Positions 28,272-36,494 are shown, counted from the first letter of the stretch. The stretch is DNA of 64,000 bases from Sphingobacteriaceae bacterium (GCA_016715905.1 JADJXI010000007.1:231650-295649); one strand, 5' to 3'. Notes: generated by a model from the letters alone, not told the origin. Program-made: numbers and translations.

Positions 28272-29291
28272 ATGGAAAAAATGCTTAATCTTGTTTTGTT
28301 TGGCCCTCCCGGAGCCGGTAAAGGAACGCAATCAGAAAATCTAATTGCAAAGTATAATTTGGTACACCTAAGTACCGGCGATATTTTAAGAAGTGAAATT
28401 GCAAGAGGTACAGATTTAGGATTAAAAGCCAAAGGCATTATGGACAGAGGTGAATTAGTGAGTGATGAAATTGTAATTGGTATGATTGACTCCAAATTAG
28501 ACGCCAATCCAAATGCGAAGGGTTTTATTTTTGATGGATTTCCAAGAACCACAGCACAAGCAGTTGCTTTGGATGATTTATTGCAAAAAAAGGGTACCGG
28601 TATAAGCGCCATGATTGCACTTGAAGTAAATGATGAGGAATTAACCGCAAGACTTTTAAAAAGAGGATTAGAGAGTGGCAGACCCGATGATGCCAACGAA
28701 TCTATTATTAGAAGAAGAATTCAGGAGTACAATAACAAAACGCTTCCACTAAAAAATTATTACAGCGAACAAGGCAAATTCCACAGCATTCACGGTATTG
28801 GAACTATTGATGAAATATTTAATTCCATAGTAGAGCGAATAGCTTTTATTAATGTTGAAATGGAATTAACTGCATTGGAAACAGATATTGAACATTTGGA
28901 TTTAACAATTCAGGATTTTGAAGTAGCACAGGATATTGCGCCTGAATTATTATTGGAAATTGATGCCATAAAGAGAGCAGAAGCAGAAGAAATACAGGAG
29001 GCCAAAGCATTAAAACGCCAATCTGTTAAAGAAAAAAATGTGCCGGTAAAAGAAAAAATTAAAAAGAGTGCTCCAAAAACCAAAGCTAATAAAAAGGTGA
29101 TTACAAAAAAGGCCACTAAAAAGCCTGCAAAAAAGGTTAAGAAGACGGTGAAAAAAGTAGCGAAGAAAATAGTGAAAAAAGCCGTTAAAAAACCAATTAA
29201 GAAAATAATTAAAAAAAGCACACCAAAAAAGCAGCTTAAAAAAGTTGCACCAAAAAAAGTAAAAAAAGTGCTTAAGAAAAAAAAGCGTTAA
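28272..29291 (+). CDS. adk: Adenylate kinase with long lysine-rich C-terminal tail
   Basis: Residues about 1-192 are a normal short-form adenylate kinase (AMP + ATP to 2 ADP): Walker A GPPGAGKGTQ, HLSTGDILR, FDGFPRTTAQA and GRPDDANE. The frame then continues for about 147 residues: a Glu/Leu-rich helical stretch (about 193-245), then about 90 residues dominated by Lys, Ala, Val, Pro and Thr in KKPAKK / KKAVKK-like repeats, as in histone H1-like or AlgP-type DNA-binding tails. Adenylate kinases usually end near residue 190, so this is an unusual extension. The frame is unbroken and a terminator follows directly, so the tail appears to belong to the gene. ATG 28272 is preferred over an in-frame GTG two codons upstream. 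Confidence 0.93.
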   Translation: MEKMLNLVLFGPPGAGKGTQSENLIAKYNLVHLSTGDILRSEIARGTDLGLKAKGIMDRGELVSDEIVIGMIDSKLDANPNAKGFIFDGFPRTTAQAVALDDLLQKKGTGISAMIALEVNDEELTARLLKRGLESGRPDDANESIIRRRIQEYNNKTLPLKNYYSEQGKFHSIHGIGTIDEIFNSIVERIAFINVEMELTALETDIEHLDLTIQDFEVAQDIAPELLLEIDAIKRAEAEEIQEAKALKRQSVKEKNVPVKEKIKKSAPKTKANKKVITKKATKKPAKKVKKTVKKVAKKIVKKAVKKPIKKIIKKSTPKKQLKKVAPKKVKKVLKKKKR

Positions 29292-29303
29292 TAAAATAGT
29301 TTG

Positions 29304-29327
29304 AACCCGGTTTATCCGGGTTTTTTT
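29304..29327 (+). terminator. Rho-independent terminator after adk
   Basis: An AACCCGG / CCGGGTT stem with a five-base loop is followed by a seven-T run, 12 bp after the adk stop and directly before the AlkD-like gene. Confidence 0.9.
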
Positions 29328-29330
29328 AAT

Positions 29331-30044
29331 ATGAATAATTCAGAAACACTCAATATTCTCAGAGAGGAATTAACTAAAAATGCAAGTGAAACCGTTCGCG
29401 AATCGGCAAAGCGCTTTTTTAAGGAAGATGTGAAACATTACGGTTTAAGAAACGGCGATGTGAATAAAATAGCCTCCAAATATTTTAAGGAAATAAAAAC
29501 TTGTCCAAAAAAAGATATTTATAATTTATGTGAGGAATTGTGGAAGTCGGGTTATATGGAAGAAGCTTTAATGGCCTGTGCTTGGTCGTTTGGAATACGA
29601 AAAAAAATGGAAGAGCAAGATCTTGCATTATTTGAAAAGTGGATTGATAAATACGTGAGCAATTGGGCTACTTGTGATACGTTTTGTTGTAAAGCGGTGG
29701 GCACTTATTTTTTGATGTATCCTCATCAAATTGGAATATTGAAGAAATGGAGTAAAAGCAAAAACAGATGGATGAGAAGAGCAGCAGCAGTTTCGTTAAT
29801 CCTAGCCGCCAGAAAAGGAATTTATATAAAAGAAAGTTTAGCCATTGCCGAATTACTGTTAACGGATGAAGATGACATGGTGCAAAAAGGTTACGGTTGG
29901 TTACTTAAAAACCAATCGGAGACGCATACACAAATAGTTTTTGATTTTGTCATGAAACACAAATCCAAAATGCCACGCACAGCTTTACGTTATGCCATTG
30001 AAAAAATGCCGGCGAATAAGAAGAAGATGGCTATGCTGAAATAA
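29331..30044 (+). CDS. DNA alkylation repair protein (AlkD-like HEAT repeat)
   Basis: The 237-residue product (ATG 29331, immediately after the adk terminator) is all-helical, as HEAT-repeat DNA glycosylases are. Segments typical of the AlkC/AlkD superfamily include ALMACAWSFG, SNWATCDTFC and WMRRAAAVSLILAARKG. Family members excise 3- and 7-alkylated purines without base flipping. An in-frame TTG 30 bases upstream lies inside the terminator hairpin and is not a sensible start. It is convergent with the nuclease gene, with 5 bp between stops. Confidence 0.87.
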   Translation: MNNSETLNILREELTKNASETVRESAKRFFKEDVKHYGLRNGDVNKIASKYFKEIKTCPKKDIYNLCEELWKSGYMEEALMACAWSFGIRKKMEEQDLALFEKWIDKYVSNWATCDTFCCKAVGTYFLMYPHQIGILKKWSKSKNRWMRRAAAVSLILAARKGIYIKESLAIAELLLTDEDDMVQKGYGWLLKNQSETHTQIVFDFVMKHKSKMPRTALRYAIEKMPANKKKMAMLK

Positions 30045-30049
30045 AAAAA

Positions 30050-31423
30050 TTATTCAATATTTAATAATTTATACTTCTTATTATTCCGCATCCAACCTTT
30101 TACCAAAACATCACAATCGGGGTAATACTTTTTAGACTCAGCTACCTGCATAAAATCTTCCGGACTACTCAACTGATGACTTTGATCAAAATAACCATAG
30201 CCTTTGTACTTACCATTTTCTATCAAAATTAAGGATCTTTCTTCCGGCACTCTACCCCTATCAATTAATACAAAATTATTTTGGTGATAGGCATTTGCTT
30301 CAATTATTTTTTTTGCCCTGTCATTATAGTCTTCAGCAGATTCTTGCTCCGCGCAAATACCATTGCAGGATTTTATTTGATGATTAAAACACACCGCTTC
30401 GGCTCCGGTTAACCCGCAATACCGCAAACATAAAGTATATTCTTCTATCATTCGGTCCAATTTCTCACGCGCTGAAGAGTAGGAAACAAAATTCATCAAC
30501 ACCTGCTCTACTTCTTCCGTTTCGCTGATTCTGAAATTCAGAATCCCCTTTTCATCGTAAAAATATTCTATGCCATGTGAAAAATCATCTGATTTGCGGG
30601 CTCTGTTGTATTTAGGCTTGTGTTTTTTTATTTCTTCCGACTCCAGCAATAAAGCAATTAACTCACTTCCCGTTAACACAAAATCTACGTTATACAAATC
30701 ATTCAACATTTGTTTGCCTTTCTTTTCTTTGGAATTAAAATGACTTTGAGCCCTTTGATACATATTCAAACTTTTACCGATGTAAATAATTTGCTGTTCT
30801 TTATTCAAAAAATAATATACACCGCAGGTTTCCGGTAATTTTTTAAGAATGTAACTTTTAATGTTATCAATTCGGCGTGTCATAATTTCCGTTACGCCTT
30901 TATTTTTATACTGCGGATGATCAGCTTTTAATCGTAATAATAAATCAAATAATTGCCCAGTAGCCACTGCGTCACCCTCTGCCCTATGTCGGTCAAAAAT
31001 TTCTATCCCTAACGCTGCGCATAAATGACCCAAACTATACGAAATTTTTCCGGGAATTAATTTACGACTCAAGCGTACGGTACAAAGTGTTTCTCTCCGG
31101 TATTGATAACCTAAAGATTCAAATTCAGATTTTATGAAACTATAATCGAATCCAACATTGTGGGCCACAAACACGCAACCTTCGGTCATCTCCACAATTT
31201 TCTTAGCCACTTCGTGAAAACGAGGTGCGTCGGCTACCATTTCATTGGTAATATTAGTGAGTTTGGTAAAATAAGGACTGATATAACATTCGGGATTTAT
31301 CAGTGTAGTAAATTTATCGATCACTTGTAAACCATCATGCTTCAAAATACAAATTTCGGTAATTCTTCCTCGTTGAAATTCAAATTTACTTCCGCAGGTT
31401 TCAATATCTATAATTGCAAACAC
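30050..31423 (-). CDS. DEDDh exonuclease fused to GIY-YIG endonuclease domain
   Basis: The 457-residue protein has an N-terminal DnaQ-like 3'-5' exonuclease domain (about 1-165) with DIETCG, HNVGFDYSFI and HRAEGDA (Exo I, II and III). A UvrC-type GIY-YIG domain follows (about 196-275; CGVYYF, IIYIGKSLNMYQR), then a Cys-containing C-terminal region. This architecture is known in Bacteroidota and Actinobacteria and is often annotated as DNA polymerase III epsilon-like/UvrC-like; it probably acts in DNA repair. It is encoded opposite the alkylation-repair gene. Confidence 0.9.
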   Translation of the reverse strand: MFAIIDIETCGSKFEFQRGRITEICILKHDGLQVIDKFTTLINPECYISPYFTKLTNITNEMVADAPRFHEVAKKIVEMTEGCVFVAHNVGFDYSFIKSEFESLGYQYRRETLCTVRLSRKLIPGKISYSLGHLCAALGIEIFDRHRAEGDAVATGQLFDLLLRLKADHPQYKNKGVTEIMTRRIDNIKSYILKKLPETCGVYYFLNKEQQIIYIGKSLNMYQRAQSHFNSKEKKGKQMLNDLYNVDFVLTGSELIALLLESEEIKKHKPKYNRARKSDDFSHGIEYFYDEKGILNFRISETEEVEQVLMNFVSYSSAREKLDRMIEEYTLCLRYCGLTGAEAVCFNHQIKSCNGICAEQESAEDYNDRAKKIIEANAYHQNNFVLIDRGRVPEERSLILIENGKYKGYGYFDQSHQLSSPEDFMQVAESKKYYPDCDVLVKGWMRNNKKYKLLNIE

Positions 31424-31513
31424 CCTTAAAATTAATTGATTTTAGTTTACCCTGTTGCTATGAATTGTAGTTATTCCTTTAATCCGAAAAAATTAACTAA
31501 TTTCGATTCTTCA

Positions 31514-32998
31514 ATGAAGGGGAAAATATTTATCAGCATTCTATTATTTGGATTTACCTACCAAACGCTCTCACAGGATAAGGTAGTTGATTCATTAAAA
31601 AATAAAAGAAATGAATTAAAAGTTAAACCCGCCAGTTTTGAAAGAGATACCACTTTAGCGCAACTTGATCTGTTATTGGCCAAATCGATGAGAAAGTATG
31701 ACTTAGATGAGGCTTCAAAATTCGGATTAACGGCTTTTCAGCAATATGCGAAATTATATAACTATAAAAATTTAGCGTACAGCACACATCAGTTGGCCAT
31801 CATTTACCGAACAAAAGGTGAATACGATAAATCAAAAGTTTTTGCGGAGGCCATGCTTACATTTAGTGAACTAATTGGTGACACCTTACTAATCTCTGAA
31901 GCTTATGGAACAATAGCTAACGTGCATGTGCGATTAGGTAATGAAGCAGAAGGACTGAATTATCATTTCAAAGCTTTAAAATTAAGAGAAATATTAAAAC
32001 ATGAAGCTGCATTAATTTCTACATATAATAATATTGGTTTTATTTATTTAGGAAGAAATGAACAAGAAAAAGCAAATGAGTATTTGTTTAAATGTCTGAA
32101 AATTAAAAGAAAAAATGGCGATAGTTTAGGTGTGGCAGAATTGTATAGTAATATTGCTTCCGGATACGATCAAGCCAGAGATTTTAAAACCGCATATCTA
32201 TATCATAGCAAAGCCCTTGAAATATTAAAAGAAGCGAATGAACCCAATTTATTAGCCAATGAATATAATAATATTGGCGGACATTATTATTATCAAAACA
32301 AAATTGATTCCATGCTTTCAAATCAAAAAAGAGCCTTGACTTATTATTTAAAATTAAATCATTTATCGGGTATTTCCGGAAGTTATATCAATATCGGTTC
32401 AACTTATCTGGAAATGAAAAAATATAAAGAAGCAGAAGAATACCTGCTAAAATCGCTGAATATTTACAAAAGCACCCACAATGCAGTAGGTATGGTTGAC
32501 ATGTTGGATCGATTAAGAGAATTATTTGAAGCTAAAAAAGAATTTGACGTGGCTTTAAAATACAACAAATTATATCACAGCATGAAAGATTCTATTGGTG
32601 CAATAAGTAACAGCAGGGAAATGGGTGAAATTGAAGAAAGGTTTAAAAATGAAAAATTAAAGGCGCAAAGAGAAATTGAATTTAAAAAAGAAAAAGAGAA
32701 TCAGGAAGCACAGGCAGCGGCTAAAAACAAACAAAAAAATATTATCCTGGCATTTGTTTTAATTATTCTTGTGGTGATGGCTGCTTTTTCGCGTGTTTTA
32801 TATAATCGTTTTAAAATTACTAAACAACAAAATGTACTTATAGAAAAACAAAAACAAGAAGTACAGGTACAAAAAGAAATTATTGAGGCTAAACAAAAAG
32901 ATATATTGGATAGTATAGCTTACGCCAGCCGAATACAGCGTTCACTTTTGCCTAATGAGAAACTTTTGAGCAAGTATCTGAATAAGAATAAAGGTTAA
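31514..32998 (+). CDS. TPR / membrane / coiled-coil protein ending where SpoIIE would begin
   Basis: From ATG 31514 the 494-residue protein has a signal peptide (MKGKIFISILLFGFTYQTLSQ), about six TPR repeats (about 60-350), a coiled coil, one membrane helix (about 408-430) and a short cytoplasmic coiled coil ending DSIAYASRIQRSLLP. In longer Bacteroidota relatives that last motif is followed by a PP2C-type SpoIIE phosphatase domain; here only about 15 residues remain before the stop. It may be a phosphatase-less variant or a truncated gene. A TTG 78 bases upstream adds residues before the signal peptide and is unlikely. A similarly shaped gene lies on the other strand at 34521-35969. Confidence 0.8.
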   Translation: MKGKIFISILLFGFTYQTLSQDKVVDSLKNKRNELKVKPASFERDTTLAQLDLLLAKSMRKYDLDEASKFGLTAFQQYAKLYNYKNLAYSTHQLAIIYRTKGEYDKSKVFAEAMLTFSELIGDTLLISEAYGTIANVHVRLGNEAEGLNYHFKALKLREILKHEAALISTYNNIGFIYLGRNEQEKANEYLFKCLKIKRKNGDSLGVAELYSNIASGYDQARDFKTAYLYHSKALEILKEANEPNLLANEYNNIGGHYYYQNKIDSMLSNQKRALTYYLKLNHLSGISGSYINIGSTYLEMKKYKEAEEYLLKSLNIYKSTHNAVGMVDMLDRLRELFEAKKEFDVALKYNKLYHSMKDSIGAISNSREMGEIEERFKNEKLKAQREIEFKKEKENQEAQAAAKNKQKNIILAFVLIILVVMAAFSRVLYNRFKITKQQNVLIEKQKQEVQVQKEIIEAKQKDILDSIAYASRIQRSLLPNEKLLSKYLNKNKG

Positions 32999-33116
32999 TG
33001 ATTATTATTTGGGTTTCATCGGGCACATCGAATGTATATGCTCTACTCGTCCTGATTTTGTAATTATTAATTATGTGGCTTCTCCGCCACGGCGAACCAA
33101 AAAAGGTTGATAATGA

Positions 33117-33320
33117 TTATTGTCGCCCTCAAGGGAATTCTGTTAAGAATTTTGATATAAATTTTTCTTCGTGTAATTTTAGATTTTATTTAAGCATTAA
33201 ATCATTTAGCAAAACTAAAATTACGGAGCCACGTCAGCGTCGAATATGTATTAACTCAAATCGACGCCTTCGTGGCGACAATAAAAAATTTATTTCAAAA
33301 TTTAAGAATTCCCTTGAAGG
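33117..33320. repeat. Nested inverted-repeat element (~200 bp)
   Basis: The outer arms at 33129-33166 and 33283-33318 are imperfect reverse complements (CAAGGGAATTCT near the tip of each). Inside are a perfect 10-bp inverted repeat GTAATTTTAG / CTAAAATTAC (33173-33182, 33215-33224) and a 16-bp arm pair with three mismatches, GCCACGTCAGCGTCGA (33228-33243) against 33261-33276. TTATTGTCGCC (33117-33127) also pairs with GGCGACAATAA (33274-33284), giving an alternative fold. The whole can form a multi-branched cruciform or RNA. It could be a miniature mobile element or a REP-like repeat; no transposase is nearby. Confidence 0.75.
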
Positions 33321-33484
33321 CTTGATTTCTTTTGTTTCTTTTCTTTATCAAGAAAGAAAAGAAATAGTAAATATTGAGTTTTTAATTTTGCCTTGTTATT
33401 ATTTACGGCAGCGGAGGTCTCAGATTCAATACCCAATATTAATATTAAACTTTAGATTCTTCTACGTTCTTTTTTCTTGATAAA

Positions 33485-33527
33485 TCCGCCGCGGCGGAGA
33501 ACCAAACCCGCCTGACAGGCAGTCAGG
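33485..33527. repeat. GC-rich palindromes
   Basis: A perfect 14-bp palindrome TCCGCCGCGGCGGA (33485-33498) is followed by a hairpin CCTGAC / GTCAGG (33511-33527, loop AGGCA). They stand out in this AT-rich background. Confidence 0.7.
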
Positions 33528-33708
33528 AAATCAAGGCTGCAAATAATTTCCTTGAGGCCGAAACCAGTATCTTCAACTATTACTAAAATTTACCAAGAAG
33601 GCTAAAAACGCTATATTAAAAATTCTAATTGTCATCCTGATCCACCTGAGGCGGAGAAGGTTCTGTACTCAAATTAAATTTAAACTATAGATTTCTCTAT
33701 TCTTATTT

Positions 33709-33806
33709 GCGATTCGCGTCAGCAATAGGTGCGGATGAGCTTAAGCGCAGATGTAATGCGCTGCGAAATCCGTCACCGGTCCGAAGGAATTGCCTTCGCG
33801 AATCGC
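33709..33806. repeat. Branched palindromic element (~98 bp)
   Basis: Perfect outer arms GCGATTCGCG (33709-33718) and CGCGAATCGC (33797-33806) enclose two hairpins: AGCGCA / TGCGCT (33744-33749, 33757-33762) and CGAAGG / CCTTCG (33782-33787, 33793-33798). The layout is cloverleaf-like, as in REP/BIME units. Confidence 0.75.
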
Positions 33807-33817
33807 GATTCTTTTTG

Positions 33818-33844
33818 TTACTTTTTCTATTAAAGAAAAAGTAA
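33818..33844. terminator. A/T-rich hairpin, possible terminator
   Basis: A perfect 11-bp stem TTACTTTTTCT / AGAAAAAGTAA with loop ATTAA lies about 190 bp beyond the stop of the DoxX gene, on its downstream side. It has no GC core, so termination would be weak. Confidence 0.4.
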
Positions 33845-34037
33845 ATAAAAAAATAAAATCAGTAAATACGAACTAGTTTTATTAAATCTTTTGAAGAGAT
33901 AAACAGTGATTTGCGCTAAGCAACCTGTTGATTAGACAGCAAAAAAGTGAAGCACAAATCAGCGTTGGTTTTCCTTTTGCTTCTATCTCAAAACAGGCTA
34001 AAGAAAAAATTTATGAACTAATTAGACTAAAGAAATA

Positions 34038-34463
34038 CTAAAACCCAAACAACAAGGTATCTATTGAAAATAAATGCCATTCAACCGGAACGCACAATAA
34101 GAAAATTAAAAGAATTAAACGTGGAAAAACATGTTTCATGTCCCACAATGCGGTGTGTAATCCAAATCCAATAGATGCAACAATTAAACTGGCACCCAAT
34201 AAAAATAAACAGGGAATAGTAAAAAGTCCGAAAATAAGTAAAAACCCACAAATGAAAACCGTTAGTGCATTAAACCAGGTACCGGCTACAATAAAAAAAT
34301 CGGGAATACCTTTGCCGTATAAAGGTTGACGAATCGCATCAACGGCTTGCTTCATTCCAATTTTTATAACGGCATCATACCCTTGAAAGAAAAATAACAA
34401 GCCTAAAAATACCCGGGCGGTTAGTACAGCGAATTCGCTGTGATATTGATAAAAAAACTCCAT
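34038..34463 (-). CDS. DoxX-family membrane protein
   Basis: The 141-residue product has four hydrophobic helices and an N-terminal ARVFLGLLFFFQGYDAVIK segment like DoxX/SURF4-type proteins. Family members are small quinol-related or redox-stress membrane proteins whose precise role varies. It is read in the same direction as the TPR gene upstream of it (34521-35969), with about 57 bp between them. Confidence 0.75.
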   Translation of the reverse strand: MEFFYQYHSEFAVLTARVFLGLLFFFQGYDAVIKIGMKQAVDAIRQPLYGKGIPDFFIVAGTWFNALTVFICGFLLIFGLFTIPCLFLLGASLIVASIGFGLHTALWDMKHVFPRLILLIFLLCVPVEWHLFSIDTLLFGF

Positions 34464-34520
34464 TTTACAATAGCGAATTTATACAATCATAAGCACACTT
34501 GCAATGCGCAATATCATTTA

Positions 34521-35969
34521 TTATCCATTCTTTTTGAGTTTTATTAGATTTTTTTGAATCAATACATCATTGGGCATCATGGCTTTTTGTATACGTTTGG
34601 CATAAATAATGCTATCGGTTATATCTTTGTTTTTTTCTTCGATAATTTTTTTCTGGAGCTCTGTTTCTTTGTTTTTTACTTCAATAGCCATTTTTTGTTT
34701 GCGCGTTGTTTTTAAAGATCGAAAAATGAAAATTGCAAATAAACCCAGAATGAATAAAATCCCGCTCACCAAAGCAAGAATCATTTTTTGCTTTTTATGT
34801 TCTGCAACGTAAACCGCGTCTTTGAGGTCTTGTTCCGCTTTATTTGCCATTTCCTTTTTCTGAAACTCATAATTCAATTCTATTCGGGTCAAATCTTTCC
34901 GTTTGTTTTCGTTGTAAATTGAATCTTCTAATATTTTATAAAGTCGGTGATTTAAAAACGCCCCTTTGAAGTTTCCTTGTAAAGAATCTAAAAAACTCAG
35001 GCTTTTATGTACATTGCTTTGCTGTTCTAAATTACCACCGCTTTTTGCAAAACTTAAACATTTGGCCAAATGGTTTTGCGCGTCCTTATATTTTTTTTGT
35101 TTCAATTCAATATTTCCCATATTAAAATAAGCCAATCCTAAAGCCATTTGATAATTGTTTTTTTCGGCAATGGCTATGCTTTTAAAATGGTAATCCATGG
35201 CCTTATCGAGTTCACCCAGATTTTCATAACAGGCGCCAAGGGTGGTTAGCATAAGGGCCTGATGCTCCATATCTGACATTTTATCAAATAAGCTTAAAGC
35301 TTGCTCTACGTATTCGATGGCCGTTGTAAATTCTTTCATTGCATGATAAGCTGAGCCCAAATTACCGTATTGCAATGCCAATCCTCTCTCATCATTCAGT
35401 TTAAGGCATATATCCACTACTCGTTTATAGGTTTCAATGGCCTTATTATAATCTTTATTGTATTGATGTATAATTGCAATATTGCCCAATTGGTAAACAC
35501 TGCCCGCTTGATCCTGAATGGAATCATAAATAAATAATGCTTTATTACAAAGTTCCAAGGCCTTCGGAAAATTACTCTGTGAAATGTATACGGCACCTAA
35601 ACTTCCCAGCACTTTGGCTACCCCAGACTTATCATTCATTTGATTTTTTAATGCTAAACTGGCATTCCAATGCTCAATGGTTTTAAAAAAATTTCCATTT
35701 TGATAATCGGCATATCCCAATTGAAAAAACGCGTTTGACAGGCCTCGCTTATAATTTAATTTTTCAGCGAGAAGTTTTGATTTTAAGATATAGTGCATGG
35801 CCGAATCCCGTTCAACAAAAAAATATTTAGACGCAAGTACATGATATTGATTAACCAAATTACTATCCGCTTTTTGCTTTTGTATTACGGCTTTTAAAGA
35901 ATCTATTTCATGAGGTTGAGCAAAAAAGGAAGATGAAAGCAAAAGAAAAAAAATTACCCGCATGTGCAT
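34521..35969 (-). CDS. Second TPR / membrane / coiled-coil protein lacking a SpoIIE domain
   Basis: The 482-residue product has a signal peptide (MRVIFFLLLSSSFFAQ after a two-residue start option), about seven TPR repeats (about 60-330), a membrane helix (about 395-415) and a coiled coil leading into DSIIYAKRIQKAMMP. It stops about 17 residues later with a Lys/Asn-rich end. The architecture and the stop point match the gene at 31514-32998 although the sequences have diverged. Such proteins are thought to be sensors, usually joined to SpoIIE phosphatase or histidine-kinase output domains; here the output is missing or supplied in trans. Start is ATG 35969 or 35963. Confidence 0.8.
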   Translation of the reverse strand: MHMRVIFFLLLSSSFFAQPHEIDSLKAVIQKQKADSNLVNQYHVLASKYFFVERDSAMHYILKSKLLAEKLNYKRGLSNAFFQLGYADYQNGNFFKTIEHWNASLALKNQMNDKSGVAKVLGSLGAVYISQSNFPKALELCNKALFIYDSIQDQAGSVYQLGNIAIIHQYNKDYNKAIETYKRVVDICLKLNDERGLALQYGNLGSAYHAMKEFTTAIEYVEQALSLFDKMSDMEHQALMLTTLGACYENLGELDKAMDYHFKSIAIAEKNNYQMALGLAYFNMGNIELKQKKYKDAQNHLAKCLSFAKSGGNLEQQSNVHKSLSFLDSLQGNFKGAFLNHRLYKILEDSIYNENKRKDLTRIELNYEFQKKEMANKAEQDLKDAVYVAEHKKQKMILALVSGILFILGLFAIFIFRSLKTTRKQKMAIEVKNKETELQKKIIEEKNKDITDSIIYAKRIQKAMMPNDVLIQKNLIKLKKNG

Positions 35970-36090
35970 AGTTACAAATTACAATAATAAATTGGCAAGA
36001 AAGAAAAGACATTGGGAAAATTGATGTAAATCAGACAAAAAAAGAACGACAATTTTGTTACAAACGGTGTTAATAAGCTGTTGAAAACCC

Positions 36091-36121
36091 TTGATTTTAG
36101 CAATTATTTTAGTTATCTTCG
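36091..36121 (+). promoter_or_regulatory. Bacteroidota-type promoter before a leader ORF
   Basis: TTG (36091-36093) and TATCTTCG (36114-36121) are 20 bp apart, one mismatch from the -33 / TAnnTTTG consensus. They lie 9 bp before the ATG of a 42-codon ORF. Confidence 0.5.
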
Positions 36122-36130
36122 CAGGGTAAA

Positions 36131-36259
36131 ATGAACGCCATGAAAACGGATTATTTTGAGTCCGGAAAAAAACACAAAGGTCTGAATTACAGAACTTTAA
36201 TTTACTTTAAAGACTTCATTCTATTTAATAACTTACTTTTTGCTCCGTCCGGAGCCTGA
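36131..36259 (+). CDS. Short leader-like ORF of unknown function
   Basis: The ORF has 42 codons, begins with a promoter-like element 9 bp upstream, and ends LLFAPSGA within a terminator-like hairpin. It is basic and aromatic (GKKHKGLNYRT, IYFKDFILFNN). An ORF whose last codons form a terminator stem is the layout of a transcription attenuator, but it has no run of one amino acid, so no regulatory amino acid can be named. The same frame stays open for 38 codons after the TGA, which could also mean a decayed small gene. I do not recognise the peptide. Confidence 0.4.
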   Translation: MNAMKTDYFESGKKHKGLNYRTLIYFKDFILFNNLLFAPSGA

Positions 36260-36264
36260 TTTTT
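36242..36264 (+). terminator. Terminator-like hairpin overlapping the leader ORF end
   Basis: The stem GCTCCG / CGGAGC (36242-36255) is followed after CTGA by a five-T run. It could end the leader transcript or act as an attenuator ahead of the polysaccharide locus. Confidence 0.55.
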
Positions 36265-36429
36265 AATTGGTTTTTACTGTTATTTCCCTGAAAAAGAAAC
36301 AGATACGCAGACCTTGATGGGACTGAGGATAGCGAAGCTATACAATGGGAAGAAAAAATTCAAAAAAACTAATTGAACCAAGCATTTAAACAACTATCGA
36401 GCCACCATCAAGGTGCATTTAAAAATTTG
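36260..36429. other. Non-coding stretch before the hisH fragment
   Basis: Apart from a small ATAGC / GCTAT hairpin (36329-36341) and a CACC / GGTG mini-hairpin near 36413-36425, I see nothing recognisable. It separates the leader hairpin from the first hisH copy. Confidence 0.4.
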
Positions 36430-36494
36430 AAATGATCACCCTCATCAATTACGGCTTAGGCAATTTAAGATCGGTAGAAAAAATATTTTTACGC
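36430..36494 (+). repeat. Direct repeat R1, copy a (65 bp, hisH 5' end)
   Basis: The 65 bases are identical to 37465-37529, the start of the full hisH copy. The two copies flank the DUF6922/AbiEii toxin-antitoxin pair exactly, so recombination between them would remove the cassette and leave one hisH start. Confidence 0.95.

Larger units (their letters stand above)
32999..34037. other. Palindrome-rich non-coding region
   Basis: This ~1-kb stretch between convergent genes has no credible coding region. It carries several foldable elements, listed separately, and repeated short blocks such as GGCGAACCAAA (near 33091) and GGCGGAGAACCAAA (near 33493). An open frame without a start codon (33910-34041, ending ELIRLKKY) may be the tail of a lost gene; I do not recognise it. 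A TTTCTTTTCT / AGAAAAGAAA hairpin lies at 33335-33364. Confidence 0.7.

Noticed and set aside
28910..29221. Phe/Ala-rich open frame opposite the adk tail
   Set aside because: It is the antisense reading of the Lys-rich repeats (AAA read as TTT) and has no independent support.
33073..33480. 135-codon open frame in the palindromic gap
   Set aside because: It runs through both arms of the nested inverted repeat, has no recognisable domain, and its composition (Arg, Phe, Ser, Ile) looks like translated repeat DNA.
32999..34037. Insertion sequence or transposase remnant
   Set aside because: There are many inverted repeats but no transposase-like reading frame or target duplication, so it is reported only as repeat-rich DNA.
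33910..34041. Open frame ending ELIRLKKY next to the DoxX gene
   Set aside because: No start codon and no family match from memory. It may be a gene remnant, but it cannot be supported as a CDS.
36131..36376. 82-codon frame with an internal TGA, as selenocysteine or readthrough
   Set aside because: The TGA is at a terminator-like hairpin, the downstream part has no recognisable function, and there is no sign of selenoprotein machinery.
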